In this document: piece after piece, positions 26,524 to 35,851 of the stretch
How positions within the stretch are numbered: position 1 is the stretch's first letter
Layout: each line of letters starts with the position of its first letter
Assembly (NCBI RefSeq): GCF_015751765.1
Contig: NZ_JADOTX010000001.1
Span: 2,852,001 to 2,916,000, forward strand
Length of the DNA stretch: 64,000 bases
Reading direction: 5' to 3'
From: Micromonospora ureilytica
Lineage (GTDB): Bacteria > Actinomycetota > Actinomycetes > Mycobacteriales > Micromonosporaceae
Position numbers and translations under genes: made by a program
Notes under the pieces: model-generated
The model's input: the letters and a program-made list of their open reading frames with translations, nothing else
The model's database searches: none
Told to the model about the DNA's origin: nothing

Positions 26524-27855
26524 GTGCCGGTCGTGGCTGACCCGGCCGAGCGACGCTTCGCTCTTGACGCCGGAGTCGTCGTAGGTCGGGTCGACGGCGA
26601 TGTAGTGCGGGCGCTGGGCATTCCGTACGCGGAGGCGCCACGGTTCGCTCCTCCGGTTCAAGTCATGCGATACGAGGCACCGGTCAACGCATTCCAGCGG
26701 GCGCCGGCCGCGCCGCAACTGCCGCCGAAGCTGTTCGATCGGTTGATCGGCCGCGACGACCTGGGCACGACTGAGAACTGCCAGCGGCTGTCGGTCACCG
26801 CGCCGGCCACCCTCGGCGATGACGAGCGGCTACCGGTACTGGTCTGGATCCACGGCGGCGGCAACGTCGCGGGAGCCGGTGATCTAGCCCAGTATGATCC
26901 CCGCGCGTTCGTGGCCGAACAGCGTGTGATCGTCGTCGCGGTCACCTATCGGCTCGGGATGCTCGGCTTCCTCGGTGACGGCGCCGACGTGCCTGCAAAC
27001 CTTGGCCTGCTCGACCAGCTGACAGCACTGCGGTGGGTTCGGGACAACATCACCGCATTCGGTGGTAACCCCGATTTGGTCACAGTGTTCGGCCAGTCCT
27101 CGGGCGCGGACGCGATCGCGCACCTGATGATCAGCGAAGGTGCAGAAGGGCTGTTCCGGCGGGTGATCATGCAGAGTGCCCCACTTGGCGTCACCACGGG
27201 CCGAGCCGCCATGACCGACGCGATGCTCGCGGCCGTCGGTGAGTTGTCACGGGACGCCCCGGTCGAGGAGATCATAGCGTTGCAGCCGGTGGCGGAGCGG
27301 GCAGCGCGACGGTTTGGGATGGCAAGCAGAATGCCCTTCGGGGTGCAGTACGGATTCCCGCCGGTACCGGGTGAGGCCGACCGGGATAGGGCCTGGCATG
27401 AGGCGGCCCAGCGCGTCGATGTCTTGATCGGCTGCACTCTGGAGGAGACCGGCGTAGTCGCGGCCCTCGTTCCAGCCCTCAAAGGTGTGTTCCGATTGCC
27501 GGTGATCGGTAGCCGCGCGCGGCGGCTGATCGTGACGCCGTCCACCCGCAGCATGTACGACACGCCTGCCCGACGATTTGTTGTCCGGCACCGAACGGCG
27601 GGTGGTCGCGCATATCGGTACCGCATGACCTGGCGGCCATACGACAACGGTTACGGGGCCGCACACCTCACCGACCTGCCACTCTTGCTTGGCACACGCC
27701 AGGCATGGCAAGGCGCGGCGCTGCTCGGGTCAACTGACTGGGCTGACGTGGAAGGCCGGGGTTACGTCGTTCGCCGTATCTGGGCCGAATTCGCTAGAAC
27801 CGGCACGGTGCCAGACATCCAGGCGAACGACACGATCACCGTCCTGCCGGACTGA
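26524..27855 (+). CDS. Type-B carboxylesterase/lipase family protein
   Basis: 443 residues from GTG 26524. Visible features of the family: IPYAEAPRF near residue 33, the oxyanion-hole HGGG at 110-113, TYRLGMLGFL at 141-150, and the nucleophile elbow GQSSG at 190-194 (Ser192). A late GAAHLTDLPLLLG supplies the catalytic His, and an LEETG stretch may supply the acid. It hydrolyses carboxylic esters, is probably cytoplasmic (no signal peptide), and its natural substrate is unknown. At 443 residues it is shorter than the usual ~500. It stands alone, with about 280 gene-free bases after it. Confidence 0.9.
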   Translation: MPVVADPAERRFALDAGVVVGRVDGDVVRALGIPYAEAPRFAPPVQVMRYEAPVNAFQRAPAAPQLPPKLFDRLIGRDDLGTTENCQRLSVTAPATLGDDERLPVLVWIHGGGNVAGAGDLAQYDPRAFVAEQRVIVVAVTYRLGMLGFLGDGADVPANLGLLDQLTALRWVRDNITAFGGNPDLVTVFGQSSGADAIAHLMISEGAEGLFRRVIMQSAPLGVTTGRAAMTDAMLAAVGELSRDAPVEEIIALQPVAERAARRFGMASRMPFGVQYGFPPVPGEADRDRAWHEAAQRVDVLIGCTLEETGVVAALVPALKGVFRLPVIGSRARRLIVTPSTRSMYDTPARRFVVRHRTAGGRAYRYRMTWRPYDNGYGAAHLTDLPLLLGTRQAWQGAALLGSTDWADVEGRGYVVRRIWAEFARTGTVPDIQANDTITVLPD

Positions 27856-28141
27856 CAACGTCTGCCGATCATCACACCCCATGAGCTTCCCGCGCATCCG
27901 CTCATCGGCAGATCCGGAAGCGAGCGGCTCGCGACACTCGGGGAGATCCGTCACGCACGGTTATCGTCGGGGCACCTCCCGAGATCCGAGAGTCAGCAAG
28001 ATGGTCGATCGCTGGGGATGGGCTGACGTGCCCAGGGTGTGCACTTCGAGCCGTACCTGGCTTTGTACTTGTGCCGGTACCCCGACAGGCCATGGCCATG
28101 CTCGCGCAAACTGCCGCTCCGTGCCGTCCAGGGCGGTCAGC

Positions 28142-28597
28142 TCAGCCGCAGCGCAGCCGTTCGTCGTCGAAAACGATCTCGATCAACGGGCTGCGCTTGA
28201 GCCAGTCTTCCAGGCGCTGGCGCTGGGTGACGTGCATGCGTAAACCGGGCTCGTCCTGCAGGGCGACTACCGCGGACAGTACGCGATGACGCACTGCGGG
28301 ATCCTTGACCGGCACTGCCGTGGCCGGCAGATCCGCCCGGACGTCGTTCTTGAGGTGGACGGTGAAATACGGGTGTGCCGACAGGTTGGCGTGCCAGCTT
28401 CGGGGCACCGGCATCCCGCTGAGGTACCAGCGGCCGCCGACACGGTGGAACCAGATCTCGATGCGCCGTGGACGACCGGTGCGCCGGCCCAGGGTGGTGA
28501 TGTCGATGGTGCGTGCCTCGCGCGGCGAGCCCGGACCGATGGCCAGAGCGCGCCTGACCGCGCCCACGTCGTAGCTTCTGTCCGCGGTGTCGGTCAT
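28142..28597 (-). CDS. DDN-like deazaflavin (F420)-dependent nitroreductase family protein
   Basis: 151 residues from ATG 28597. The split-barrel family signature is visible: RTIDITTLGRRTGRPRRIEIWFH near residue 30, GGRWYLSGMP, then SWHANLSAHPYFTVHLK. Known: these small F420H2-dependent enzymes (Ddn relatives) reduce quinones or nitro compounds, often at the membrane surface. The upstream codon at 28648 would add 17 unlike residues. It is divergent from the SDR gene, separated by about 275 bases. Confidence 0.85.
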   Translation of the reverse strand: MTDTADRSYDVGAVRRALAIGPGSPREARTIDITTLGRRTGRPRRIEIWFHRVGGRWYLSGMPVPRSWHANLSAHPYFTVHLKNDVRADLPATAVPVKDPAVRHRVLSAVVALQDEPGLRMHVTQRQRLEDWLKRSPLIEIVFDDERLRCG

Positions 28598-28871
28598 GGT
28601 CGGCTGCCTCACTCGCGCCTGACGGAAATGGCTGTTGCGGCAAGTCAACCGTCACGCCTGGAGGGCTGCTAGGGCCATCCTGGCGGATCCTTGCATGATC
28701 CTGCCCACGCGCAGGCACAGCACGGCACCGAGCCGGGCAGAGTCGTTCATCCAAGAGGATTGGGCAAGAGACGAAGAGGATCATTCTTTTCGCGGGCCCG
28801 GCGCAGCGGTCTCCTGGAAGGGACACACTCCCCACGGATTCCGACGAATCCTCAGGCCCAGGAGGCACACC

Positions 28872-29630
28872 ATGAAGGTAGCCGTCGTCACCGGTGCAAG
28901 CTCCGGCATCGGTCAGAGCGCCGCCCTGCAGATCGCCCGGCGCGGTACCGGCGTCATCCTCACCTACAGCTCCAACGAACAGGGCGCGAAGGACACCGTC
29001 GCGCGGATCGAGCAGCAGGGCGGCACTGCCGTGGCGCTGCACTTGGACCTCGGAGATACGACAGGGTTCGCCATCTTCCGAGAGACCGTCGCCGAGGTGC
29101 TGCGCGGGACCTTCCAGCGGGACTTCTTCGACCAGCTGGTCAACAACGCCGGATTCGCCGGCATGGCGATGATCGAGGACACCCGCGAGGAGGAATTCGA
29201 CCGGCTCACGGACGGCCTGTTCAAGGGCCCCTTCTTCCTCACCCAGGCCCTGCTGCCGCTCCTCGCCGACGGCGGCGCCATCGTCAACCTGACCAGCAAC
29301 TCCACGCTGCCCCACGTGACCGCGCCGGGATACTCCGTCTACGCGGCTCTCAAGGGCGCCGTGGCGGTGCTCACCCGCTACATGGCCAAGGAGTTCGGTC
29401 CCCGCGGCATTCGCGTGAACTCGATCGCGCCGGGAGCCACAGTCACCCGCTTCGCCGACGACGCGTTCAGCAAGAACCCGCAGATCATCCCGGAACTGGC
29501 GAAGACCTTCACTCTCGGCCGCGTCGGCGAGCCCGACGACATCGGCATGGTCATTGCCATGTTGGTCTCCGAGGAAGGCCGGTGGATCACCGCCCAGGAC
29601 ATCGAAGTCTCTGGAGGTCAGAATCTCTGA
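28872..29630 (+). CDS. Short-chain dehydrogenase/reductase
   Basis: 252 residues from ATG 28872, supported by AGGAGG 6 bases upstream. The classical SDR pattern is complete: cofactor loop TGASSGIG (7-14), NNAG (91-94), Ser 142 or 144, and the catalytic Tyr157-x-x-x-Lys161 (SVYAALKGA). It uses NAD(P)H to reduce a carbonyl or oxidise an alcohol; the substrate is unknown. An AraC-type regulator follows 117 bases later on the same strand and probably controls it. Confidence 0.95.
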   Translation: MKVAVVTGASSGIGQSAALQIARRGTGVILTYSSNEQGAKDTVARIEQQGGTAVALHLDLGDTTGFAIFRETVAEVLRGTFQRDFFDQLVNNAGFAGMAMIEDTREEEFDRLTDGLFKGPFFLTQALLPLLADGGAIVNLTSNSTLPHVTAPGYSVYAALKGAVAVLTRYMAKEFGPRGIRVNSIAPGATVTRFADDAFSKNPQIIPELAKTFTLGRVGEPDDIGMVIAMLVSEEGRWITAQDIEVSGGQNL

Positions 29631-29747
29631 GCCAAGACAGCCGCCCACGGGGCGCCCAGCCTGATGAGGACCCTGCGGGATCATGAATGTGTGCCTAATC
29701 CCGCCCAGCCAGCGGCACTCGATAGAGGTTCGTGCAAGAATGGCTTC

Positions 29748-30647
29748 ATGTCTGCCCTGGACGAGATGCGTGAGCTTCTCAACCGGCATGCGCGGCCCGA
29801 CATGAGCACAGCGATCGACGGCATCCGGGTATGCAAGTTCACCCATCCAAATACTTCGGCGGCCGGGATGTCCGGGACCGTGCTCGCAGTCATCGCCCAG
29901 GGCGGCAAACGCCTCGCCCTGGGCGAGCGCCTCTACGAGTATGGGCCTGGCGAGTACCTCATCGCCTCTGCCGACCTCCCCGTCACCGGCCATGTCCTGG
30001 ACACCGGGCAGCCCACCCTCGGTTTCGGCATGACTCTCGCCCCCTCAGCCCTCGCCGAACTCCTCCTGGAAGCCGACCCCCGAGACCTGCCGGCCACCCC
30101 ACGCACCGCATCACCCGGCATCGCCGTCTCCACGGCCTCGTCTGCACTGCTGGAAGCCATCGTGCGCCTGCTGCGGCTGCTTGAGCAGCCCGCAGATCGC
30201 AAGATCCTCGCTCCCATGGTCAAGCGGGAAATCCTCTGGCATCTCCTGCGCGGTGAGCAGGGAGTCGCCATCCGCCAACTTGGTCTCGCCGACAGCGGAC
30301 TGGCCCACATCAACCGCGCTGTGCGTCAGATCCGGGAGAACTACGCAACCGCCTTCCGTGTGGAGGATCTGGCGGAAGTCGCCGGCATGAGCGTGTCCGC
30401 GTTCCACCGCAACTTTCAGACCGTCACCGGGATGAGCCCCATCCAGTTCCAAAAACGCATCCGCCTGCAGGAAGCCCGGCTCCTGCTCGCCAGCCGCTCC
30501 TCAGACATCACCGGTGTGGGCCTCAGCGTCGGCTACGACAGCCCTTCCCAGTTCAGCCGTGAATACCGCCGCATGTTCGGCACACCGCCCAGCAAGGACA
30601 CCCAACTCCGCACTCCGCCAGCAGAACTCGTCACCGCGCTGCCCTGA
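29748..30647 (+). CDS. AraC-family transcriptional regulator
   Basis: 299 residues from ATG 29748. The N-terminal ~170 residues match the AraC_N type of sensor domain (GGKRLALGERLYEYGPGEYL). The C-terminal double helix-turn-helix is clear: FRVEDLAEVAGMSVSAFHRN and the later GVGLSVGYDSPSQFSREYRR. Known: members with this N-terminal domain typically sit beside an oxidoreductase gene that they control, as here with the SDR. Confidence 0.93.
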   Translation: MSALDEMRELLNRHARPDMSTAIDGIRVCKFTHPNTSAAGMSGTVLAVIAQGGKRLALGERLYEYGPGEYLIASADLPVTGHVLDTGQPTLGFGMTLAPSALAELLLEADPRDLPATPRTASPGIAVSTASSALLEAIVRLLRLLEQPADRKILAPMVKREILWHLLRGEQGVAIRQLGLADSGLAHINRAVRQIRENYATAFRVEDLAEVAGMSVSAFHRNFQTVTGMSPIQFQKRIRLQEARLLLASRSSDITGVGLSVGYDSPSQFSREYRRMFGTPPSKDTQLRTPPAELVTALP

Positions 30648-30702
30648 GCCTGACCCTGTCGGGATCTTGGTGTTCCCGGCGACATGATCGGGCTGTTTCG
30701 TT

Positions 30703-30745
30703 CTTGACGGTCGACGTCAAGTGCTTGACGATAGGTGTCAAGCAC
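30703..30745. promoter_or_regulatory. Two tandem palindromic operators
   Basis: Site 1 is CTTGAC-N7-GTCAAG at 30703-30721 and site 2 is the same arms and spacer length at 30724-30742, extended to GTGCTTGAC-N7-GTCAAGCAC (30721-30745). Corresponding bases are 21 apart, two helical turns, so two dimers would bind the same face of the DNA. Site 2 ends 13 bases before the start codon at 30759 and touches its GGAGGAGG ribosome site, so binding would repress the operon. Confidence 0.75.
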
Positions 30746-30758
30746 TGGAGGAGGCAGC

Positions 30759-31226
30759 ATGTCGCCAACCCACGAGGAAGTGACCGAGCAGCTCATCAAG
30801 TTGATCGACATCCGTCTGCTCGACCCCCTGGAAATCCTGGTCGACGGCGACGACGCCATCGACCCGCTGCGCGCCGTCATCCGGGATAGGGCCCGATCCT
30901 GGGCCACCGCGATCGTCAGCGGCGACGACCGCGCCGCCGTCAGCGTGGTCATGCGCGCGATCGCCACCCTCTATCCGGGGGACGGACCGTTCAACCCACC
31001 CCTCGACTGGTGGCGCAGCCCCTTCGGTCAGGCCGTCGCGCGACGGGTCGGCCACCCGACCGCCGAATCCGTGTCGTACGCGGTGGCCGGCGCGATGCTC
31101 GGCATCACCCGCCAGGGCGTCCACGACCTGGCCTCCCGCGACAAGCTCGCCCGCCACCCCGAAGGTGGCGTGCGCTCCGCCTCCGTACGCGACCGGCTGC
31201 TCAGGGAAGGAACCCGACGTGTCTGA
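30759..31226 (+). CDS. Putative DNA-binding protein (C-terminal HTH), likely autoregulator
   Basis: 155 residues from ATG 30759, with GGAGGAGG 5 bases upstream. The C-terminal ~50 residues (SVSYAVAGAMLGITRQGVHDL and on) look like a helix-turn-helix that reads 'GITRQGVHDLASRDKL', as in excisionase or antitoxin-type DNA-binding domains. The N-terminal ~100 residues are helical and unrecognised. It is followed by a hydrolase gene that overlaps it by 8 bases. The tandem palindromes just upstream make autoregulation by this protein the simplest reading (inference). Confidence 0.75.
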   Translation: MSPTHEEVTEQLIKLIDIRLLDPLEILVDGDDAIDPLRAVIRDRARSWATAIVSGDDRAAVSVVMRAIATLYPGDGPFNPPLDWWRSPFGQAVARRVGHPTAESVSYAVAGAMLGITRQGVHDLASRDKLARHPEGGVRSASVRDRLLREGTRRV

Positions 31227-32127
31227 GACCATCATCGACTCCGGGACCGTGCCCATCGCGATCCGCGACCTCGGCGGACCCGGACAACCGCTGCTGCTCC
31301 TTCACGGCGCTGGCGGCAACCTCGCCCAGATGACCACCCTCGCCGAGCACCTGCGCCCCACCCACCGGGTGGTCAGCGTCGACCTGCGCGGTCACGGCCG
31401 GTCCGGAGACGGCCTGTGGCGCTGGGACGACGTACTGGCCGACCTGACCGCTGTCGCCGACCACCTCGGCCTCACCTCCCCCGCGGTGGTCGGCGTCTCC
31501 CTCGGCGGCATGCTCGCCACCCTCTGGGCGCAGCGTCACCCGGAGTGCCCCGGTGCCGTCAGCTTGGACGGCAATCCGCCGTTGAACCGTCCGGACCAGC
31601 TCGCCGGGATGGATCCGGAGCAGGCCGAGACCGAGCTGGCCAAGCTGCGGGCCGTCTTCGACGGAATGGCCGCGATGCTGGCCGAACCGCTGACCGCCGA
31701 GCAGGTGGCCGCCATGCTGGCAGGGCAGCGGGCCATGGCCCAGCGCTACGGCGCCGCACCCGACGACTGGGTGGCGGCCTTCGAACGCAACCTCGTGCCC
31801 GGCGACGACGGCCGCAACCTGCTGCGGCCCGGCCCCGACCTCACCCGGCAGCTCCGCGGTGCCATGGACTCCCTCGACCTGATGCCCGCCTACCGCGACG
31901 TCCGCTGCCCGCTGCTGCTCGTTCTCGCCACCGAGGACCTCCCCGAACAACAGCCGTTCCACAGCCTGTACGAGGCGTACCGCAAGGGCACCGCCGAACG
32001 GCTTACCACTGTGGACAATCCGTCTCTGCGGGTGTGGCATCTCGCCGGCGCCAGCCACGCGATAGTCGCCGAACGCCCACAGGAGCTGGCCACCCTCATC
32101 ACCGACTTCCTCAGCCCCCACGACTGA
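31219..32127 (+). CDS. Alpha/beta-fold hydrolase
   Basis: 302 residues from GTG 31219, inside the last codons of the upstream gene and supported by GGAAGGAA. The fold is clear: oxyanion LLLLHGAGGN (residues 25-34), VDLRGHGRSGDG, nucleophile elbow GVSLGG with Ser94, an Asp in LATED near 235, and the final His in AGASHAIVAERP. Substrate unknown; the N-terminus (a short strand and 'VPIAIRDLGG') suits the epoxide-hydrolase/haloperoxidase-like group. It is co-translated with the HTH protein and controlled by the same operators. Confidence 0.92.
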   Translation: MSETIIDSGTVPIAIRDLGGPGQPLLLLHGAGGNLAQMTTLAEHLRPTHRVVSVDLRGHGRSGDGLWRWDDVLADLTAVADHLGLTSPAVVGVSLGGMLATLWAQRHPECPGAVSLDGNPPLNRPDQLAGMDPEQAETELAKLRAVFDGMAAMLAEPLTAEQVAAMLAGQRAMAQRYGAAPDDWVAAFERNLVPGDDGRNLLRPGPDLTRQLRGAMDSLDLMPAYRDVRCPLLLVLATEDLPEQQPFHSLYEAYRKGTAERLTTVDNPSLRVWHLAGASHAIVAERPQELATLITDFLSPHD

Positions 32128-32257
32128 AGGCGACCCGCAGCAGGGACGTCATCACTGACGGCCGGCCACGCGGACCGTTGCCTGCTCTGGCCCCGGTCAG
32201 CCGACGGCCGGTCGATCAGATCTCCGCACGAGACGCGCTCGCTCTACGATGGGCCGC

Positions 32258-32578
32258 ATGTCGTCGGTCACGAATGACGCCCTGCTGGACATGAGAAGAA
32301 GCTCGATGTATCGGGCCGGGATCTGGCTGGCCCGCACGGCCAACCTCGTACTGCTTCCGGTGGTTGTCTGGGGCATCGCCTCCGGGGCGCCAAACGTGCC
32401 CGCGCTGCCAAACTCGGTCTTCATGGCCGCCTGGGCCGCCGGGTGCGTGACACTCGCGCCGGCCATGGTGCTGTTCTACCGCTCCGGCATTCCCTTCGAA
32501 CGCAAGGGTGCCACCTGGGTCACCGACAGACGTATTGGCAACGCGATCCTCCGGGATGTCTTCTGGCTTCGTCCCTGA
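32258..32578 (+). CDS. Small membrane protein, unknown function
   Basis: 106 residues from ATG 32258 (ATG 32249 is also in frame). Two hydrophobic segments are visible, near residues 24-45 (LARTANLVLLPVVVWGIASG) and 55-75 (FMAAWAAGCVTLAPAMVLFY), with a short basic C-terminal tail. No family is recognised. It lies 130 bases after the hydrolase operon, in the same direction. Confidence 0.6.
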   Translation: MSSVTNDALLDMRRSSMYRAGIWLARTANLVLLPVVVWGIASGAPNVPALPNSVFMAAWAAGCVTLAPAMVLFYRSGIPFERKGATWVTDRRIGNAILRDVFWLRP

Positions 32579-32696
32579 CGCCGCCGGCGCGACCAGATCG
32601 ATCCGCCGGGCCTTGTTCGGCCACACGCATCTCCGACGGGATGGCACCTGCGCCGGCTCGGCCGGACTCTGCGTGGTAGCCGCTGGGTGGGTGGCC

Positions 32697-34331
32697 TCAT
32701 CGGATGGGGATGTGGAGGTCGCGGAATGGGCCGATCTTGGCGTTGATGGTGGTGGTGGTGTCGGGTAGGGCGAAGAGGTTCCAGAACTCGCGGGTCTGGC
32801 CTGGTGCGAACTTTTCGGTGCTGATGCGGACGCCGGAGACGGGTGTGCATGCGCAGTAGAAGTCGGTGCCGTTGTCGGTGGGGACTTCGAGGCGGCCGGG
32901 TAGGTACTGGCGGCGGGCGGTGACGTCGGTCAGGCGGATGTTGGTGGCGGCCTGGTACTTGTACGCCTCCCAGTCTTGGGCGTGGTGGAGGTCTCTGAAC
33001 CAGGCTTCGGACGTGCCTTCATTGGTGATGGTGTAGGTGAGTAGGCCGAGGCCACCGGGTAGCCGGCGTAGGCCGGTGACCTTCATCGCGATGGGCTGAC
33101 CGTCGGCTGTGGTGGTGCCGGTCAGGTCGGGTGCGGCGGTGGTGGTCGTGGGCGGTGGTTGCTGGGTGGTGGGTTGGGGTTTGGGGAAGGTCACGGTGAC
33201 GCGGCGGTTGCGGCGTTTTCCCTCGTCGGTGTCGTTGCGGTAGAGCGGGCGGCGTGAGCCGTGTCCCTCGGTGTGGAAGCGGACCCCGTTTCTGGTCAGC
33301 CGGGCCGTCAGGGCGTGTTGGACGGCTTGGGCGCGGCGCAGCGACAGTGGGTTGTTGATGGCGTCGGTGCCGGAGGAGTCGGCGTGGCCGGCCACTGTCA
33401 CCACGGTGGCGGGGGAGGCGTCGATGAGTGTGGCGGTGTGGGCGATGACTGAGTGGGCTTTGGGGGTGAGGGTGGCTTTGTCCACGGCGAACAGTACGTC
33501 GGCGGAGAGGTTGATCTGGAGGTCTTTGCCGTCGTCGGCGGTCTCCTCGGATTTGTCCTGGGATTCGGAGGCGAGGATGAGGCGGCGGGTGATCGGGGTG
33601 ACGGGTTCGGCGTCGGGGTCGGGGAAGTCACCGGCCGGAGGGTCGTCGGTGATGGGTACGTCGAGCATCGGCGGGCCTACCGGGGTGACGACGGTGGTCG
33701 TCGTGGGGTTGCCCGACGGTGCGGGCAGCACCGCGTAGACGGTGATCGACCTCCCGGGGTCGATGAACTGGCCGAGGCCGTCGCGGTCGCGGTTACTGCA
33801 CAGGCAGGCAGCGCCGGCGGGTTTGTAGGGCAGGAGCCAGGTGCGGGCCAACGCGTCCAGGACGCCGATGCCGGAAGCCCATGTGATCTCGCCGAGCGGG
33901 CGCGTGTGGTCACCCATCTCACCGGCCCAGGACAGACGCTTGTCCGTACCGGTGTTGGACAGACGAACCTGAACGATGAGGTGCCTGCCCTTGACGCGGT
34001 TAAGACCGACAACCTCCACCCTCAGATCCCCAGTCATCGTGCTGCGAGTCTCGGCCAGGGCCGCTTGGGCGTGCTGACCCGATGTCGCGGCAATGGCGGG
34101 CGGACCGCTGGCCGCGGTGGCGGGCGCACTGGTGGCGGCGGGCGAGGACACGCCTTCGCTCTTCGGCAACACCCCGCATCCCGCCACCGCGACCGCGAAT
34201 ACGACACTCAGCGCCAGAACCCGGCCGGTCGTGGGATTGATTGCGCGCTGTCTGAAATGACCGAGCCCGGTCATGGACCTGGACTGCGGTTGACGGAGTC
34301 GGCCACTGACCGACCGGGACCGACGCAGCAT
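32697..34331 (-). CDS. OmpA-domain lipoprotein with two flanking CxC domains
   Basis: 544 residues from ATG 34331, which has a strong purine-rich site (AGGAAGAGGAAGA). A later ATG at 34274 would also work. A hydrophobic stretch ending in VAVAGC is a lipobox, so the protein is probably anchored outside the membrane. The middle holds an OmpA/MotB peptidoglycan-binding domain (DVLFAVDKATLTPKAHSVI to RRNRRVTVTF). On each side lies a related beta-rich domain: the first contains CLCSNRDRDG and the second CACTPVSG, each followed by an 'F-x-PG' strand and a Thr-rich loop. This suggests a duplicated domain bracketing the OmpA unit. Low-complexity Thr/Pro linkers separate them. Confidence 0.82.
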   Translation of the reverse strand: MLRRSRSVSGRLRQPQSRSMTGLGHFRQRAINPTTGRVLALSVVFAVAVAGCGVLPKSEGVSSPAATSAPATAASGPPAIAATSGQHAQAALAETRSTMTGDLRVEVVGLNRVKGRHLIVQVRLSNTGTDKRLSWAGEMGDHTRPLGEITWASGIGVLDALARTWLLPYKPAGAACLCSNRDRDGLGQFIDPGRSITVYAVLPAPSGNPTTTTVVTPVGPPMLDVPITDDPPAGDFPDPDAEPVTPITRRLILASESQDKSEETADDGKDLQINLSADVLFAVDKATLTPKAHSVIAHTATLIDASPATVVTVAGHADSSGTDAINNPLSLRRAQAVQHALTARLTRNGVRFHTEGHGSRRPLYRNDTDEGKRRNRRVTVTFPKPQPTTQQPPPTTTTAAPDLTGTTTADGQPIAMKVTGLRRLPGGLGLLTYTITNEGTSEAWFRDLHHAQDWEAYKYQAATNIRLTDVTARRQYLPGRLEVPTDNGTDFYCACTPVSGVRISTEKFAPGQTREFWNLFALPDTTTTINAKIGPFRDLHIPIR

Positions 34332-34411
34332 TCTTCCTCTTCCTCTTCCTCGTATACCTCGTGCCGCTGGACCGTCGACGGGCCACACAGCGCGGGTCGC
34401 CAACCTCAACC

Positions 34412-35458
34412 TCATGGCGCCACAGTGCTGTCTGGCCCCGAAGACCCGACCGGCTCACGAGGCCGCACCCCGGACGAGCGCCAGTCACCGGCGGGGACCG
34501 CCTCACTGCGGCGAGCGGCCGAGATAGCCAGAGTCGCCAGCAGTGCGGTCACGACCACCGTTACGGCGAGTGCGGTCCACGTAGCCGCGTCGGGGCGGAC
34601 CAGCGACTGGCCGCGCATCGCCTGCCACACCGTGATGGTGAACAGCGCGGAGTAGCCCAGAATGACGACCCCGGCCAATTGGGTGCGTACGCGCTCGCTG
34701 CGCAGCCAGCTGATCCGGGCCGCGAGGGCGGTGAGAAGCAGCACCGCGAGCACGAACACCTGAATGGAGTGCAAGCCGATGAAGTGCGGAACGCGCAGGT
34801 CGCCGCCGACGGTGCTCCAGTTTGTGATCGCCATGCCGTCGCCGTCCGGTGCCCCGACCCCGTGCTGCCCAACTAGCGTGACCGGGTTCCCGTAGGCGTC
34901 CTCAGCCGTGCGTGGTCCAGGCCCGGCCTGCCCGCGGATGAAGGACGCCAGCGCCATGCCGATGACGGAGAGCCCGATCCCGACGCGTAGGGACCAGGTG
35001 AGTGCCGGGTCACCGACCCGCTGGAACAGCAGCATGACAGCGATCAGCAGGCTCGCCCCGAACAACCCGACCACGCCCGAGGAGAAGACCACCTGCCCGA
35101 TCTGGTTGAACGTATCGGTGTTGACGTTGAAATGGCTGTAGGTGCCGCGGGCGGCCTGCACCGCGATGAAACCGACGTCGATCAGCCCGGTGACGGCGAA
35201 CACCGTGCCGAGAGTCCACATCGTGCGCCTTGCCCTGCGAAGCTTCGGCAATAGCCACGCGAGCGTCGCGCCGTAGATGACGAACGACATGCCGAACTTC
35301 AACGGCTTCGCCCAGACCGATGCCTGCATGAGCTCACGATCGTCGCTAAGAAGACCGACGCTGGCGACGACGACCAGCACGGACATCGCCGCCACCATGA
35401 TCATCAATGGCCGATGCCACGATCGCACCTCGGCGAGCGAGCCGGACAACTGGTTCAT
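34412..35458 (-). CDS. Multi-pass membrane protein, unknown function
   Basis: 348 residues from ATG 35458, with GAGGGGA 5 bases upstream. About eight hydrophobic segments are visible, for example PLMIMVAAMSVLVVVASVGLL, VVGLFGASLLIAVMLLF, VFVLAVLLLTALAA and TALAVTVVVTALLATLAI. A conserved-looking central loop carries RGQAGPGPRTAEDAYGNPVT and HFIGLHSIQ, with possible metal- or haem-ligating His. I do not recognise a named family. The start overlaps the stop of the small upstream frame (35455-35757) by 4 bases. Confidence 0.78.
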   Translation of the reverse strand: MNQLSGSLAEVRSWHRPLMIMVAAMSVLVVVASVGLLSDDRELMQASVWAKPLKFGMSFVIYGATLAWLLPKLRRARRTMWTLGTVFAVTGLIDVGFIAVQAARGTYSHFNVNTDTFNQIGQVVFSSGVVGLFGASLLIAVMLLFQRVGDPALTWSLRVGIGLSVIGMALASFIRGQAGPGPRTAEDAYGNPVTLVGQHGVGAPDGDGMAITNWSTVGGDLRVPHFIGLHSIQVFVLAVLLLTALAARISWLRSERVRTQLAGVVILGYSALFTITVWQAMRGQSLVRPDAATWTALAVTVVVTALLATLAISAARRSEAVPAGDWRSSGVRPREPVGSSGPDSTVAP

Positions 35459-35757
35459 GCGATCCCCTCTTCGGTGTCGACCATCCGGGCAGCACCGCGC
35501 CACGAATGGGCGGCACACCAGTTCTGCGGGGGCCGCCGGGTTGCCGAGAAGGAGCCAGCGCGCCAGGAAGGTCCAACCACCTCAGGCGCGTCCGGATGCT
35601 CCGCGTCGGGCGTCCAGCCCGGCACCAGCCACCGCGAGGAAGCCACCTGACAGGAAACGGGGTCGATTGAGAACGCTTCGGTGAGGACGTCCAGCACCAC
35701 GCGCCCTACTGCATCTTCAACCAGCAGCACGGCTGCGTACGGCGTACCTGATTTCAT
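35455..35757 (-). pseudogene. Truncated N-terminal copy of the GNAT gene
   Basis: The 100-residue frame begins MKSGTPYAAVLLVEDAVGRV and continues VLDVLTEAFSIDPVSC. The intact acetyltransferase at 37034 begins MTTDTPYAMVRQADATDRQA and continues VSDILTEAFMDDPVAC. The first ~38 residues align without gaps; after that the frame is unlike any GNAT, so the acetyl-CoA site is missing. Its upstream region is also similar (see 35838-35851). It is most likely a decayed inverted duplicate, though its overlap with the membrane-protein start means it may still be translated as a leader. Confidence 0.7.
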
Positions 35758-35837
35758 GTGCGCATCGTATTCAGACTGCGCGGAACTCCTGAGAATTCTG
35801 CTTTGCAGAACTCAGAAAGTGAACTGAAGCTGGAGCC

Positions 35838-35851
35838 ATTGAACTAGTACA
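35838..35851 (-). repeat. Inverted copy of the GNAT promoter element
   Basis: On the minus strand this reads TGTACTAGTTCAAT. The copy in front of the intact GNAT gene (36940-36953) reads TGTACTAGGTCAAT: 13 of 14 bases agree, in opposite orientation. The distance from the element to the start codon is 81 bases in both copies. Confidence 0.7.

Noticed and set aside
28137..29993. A 618-codon open frame on the minus strand across the SDR and DDN-like genes
   Set aside because: It is a shadow of GC-rich coding DNA; both true genes in this stretch have intact family motifs in other frames.
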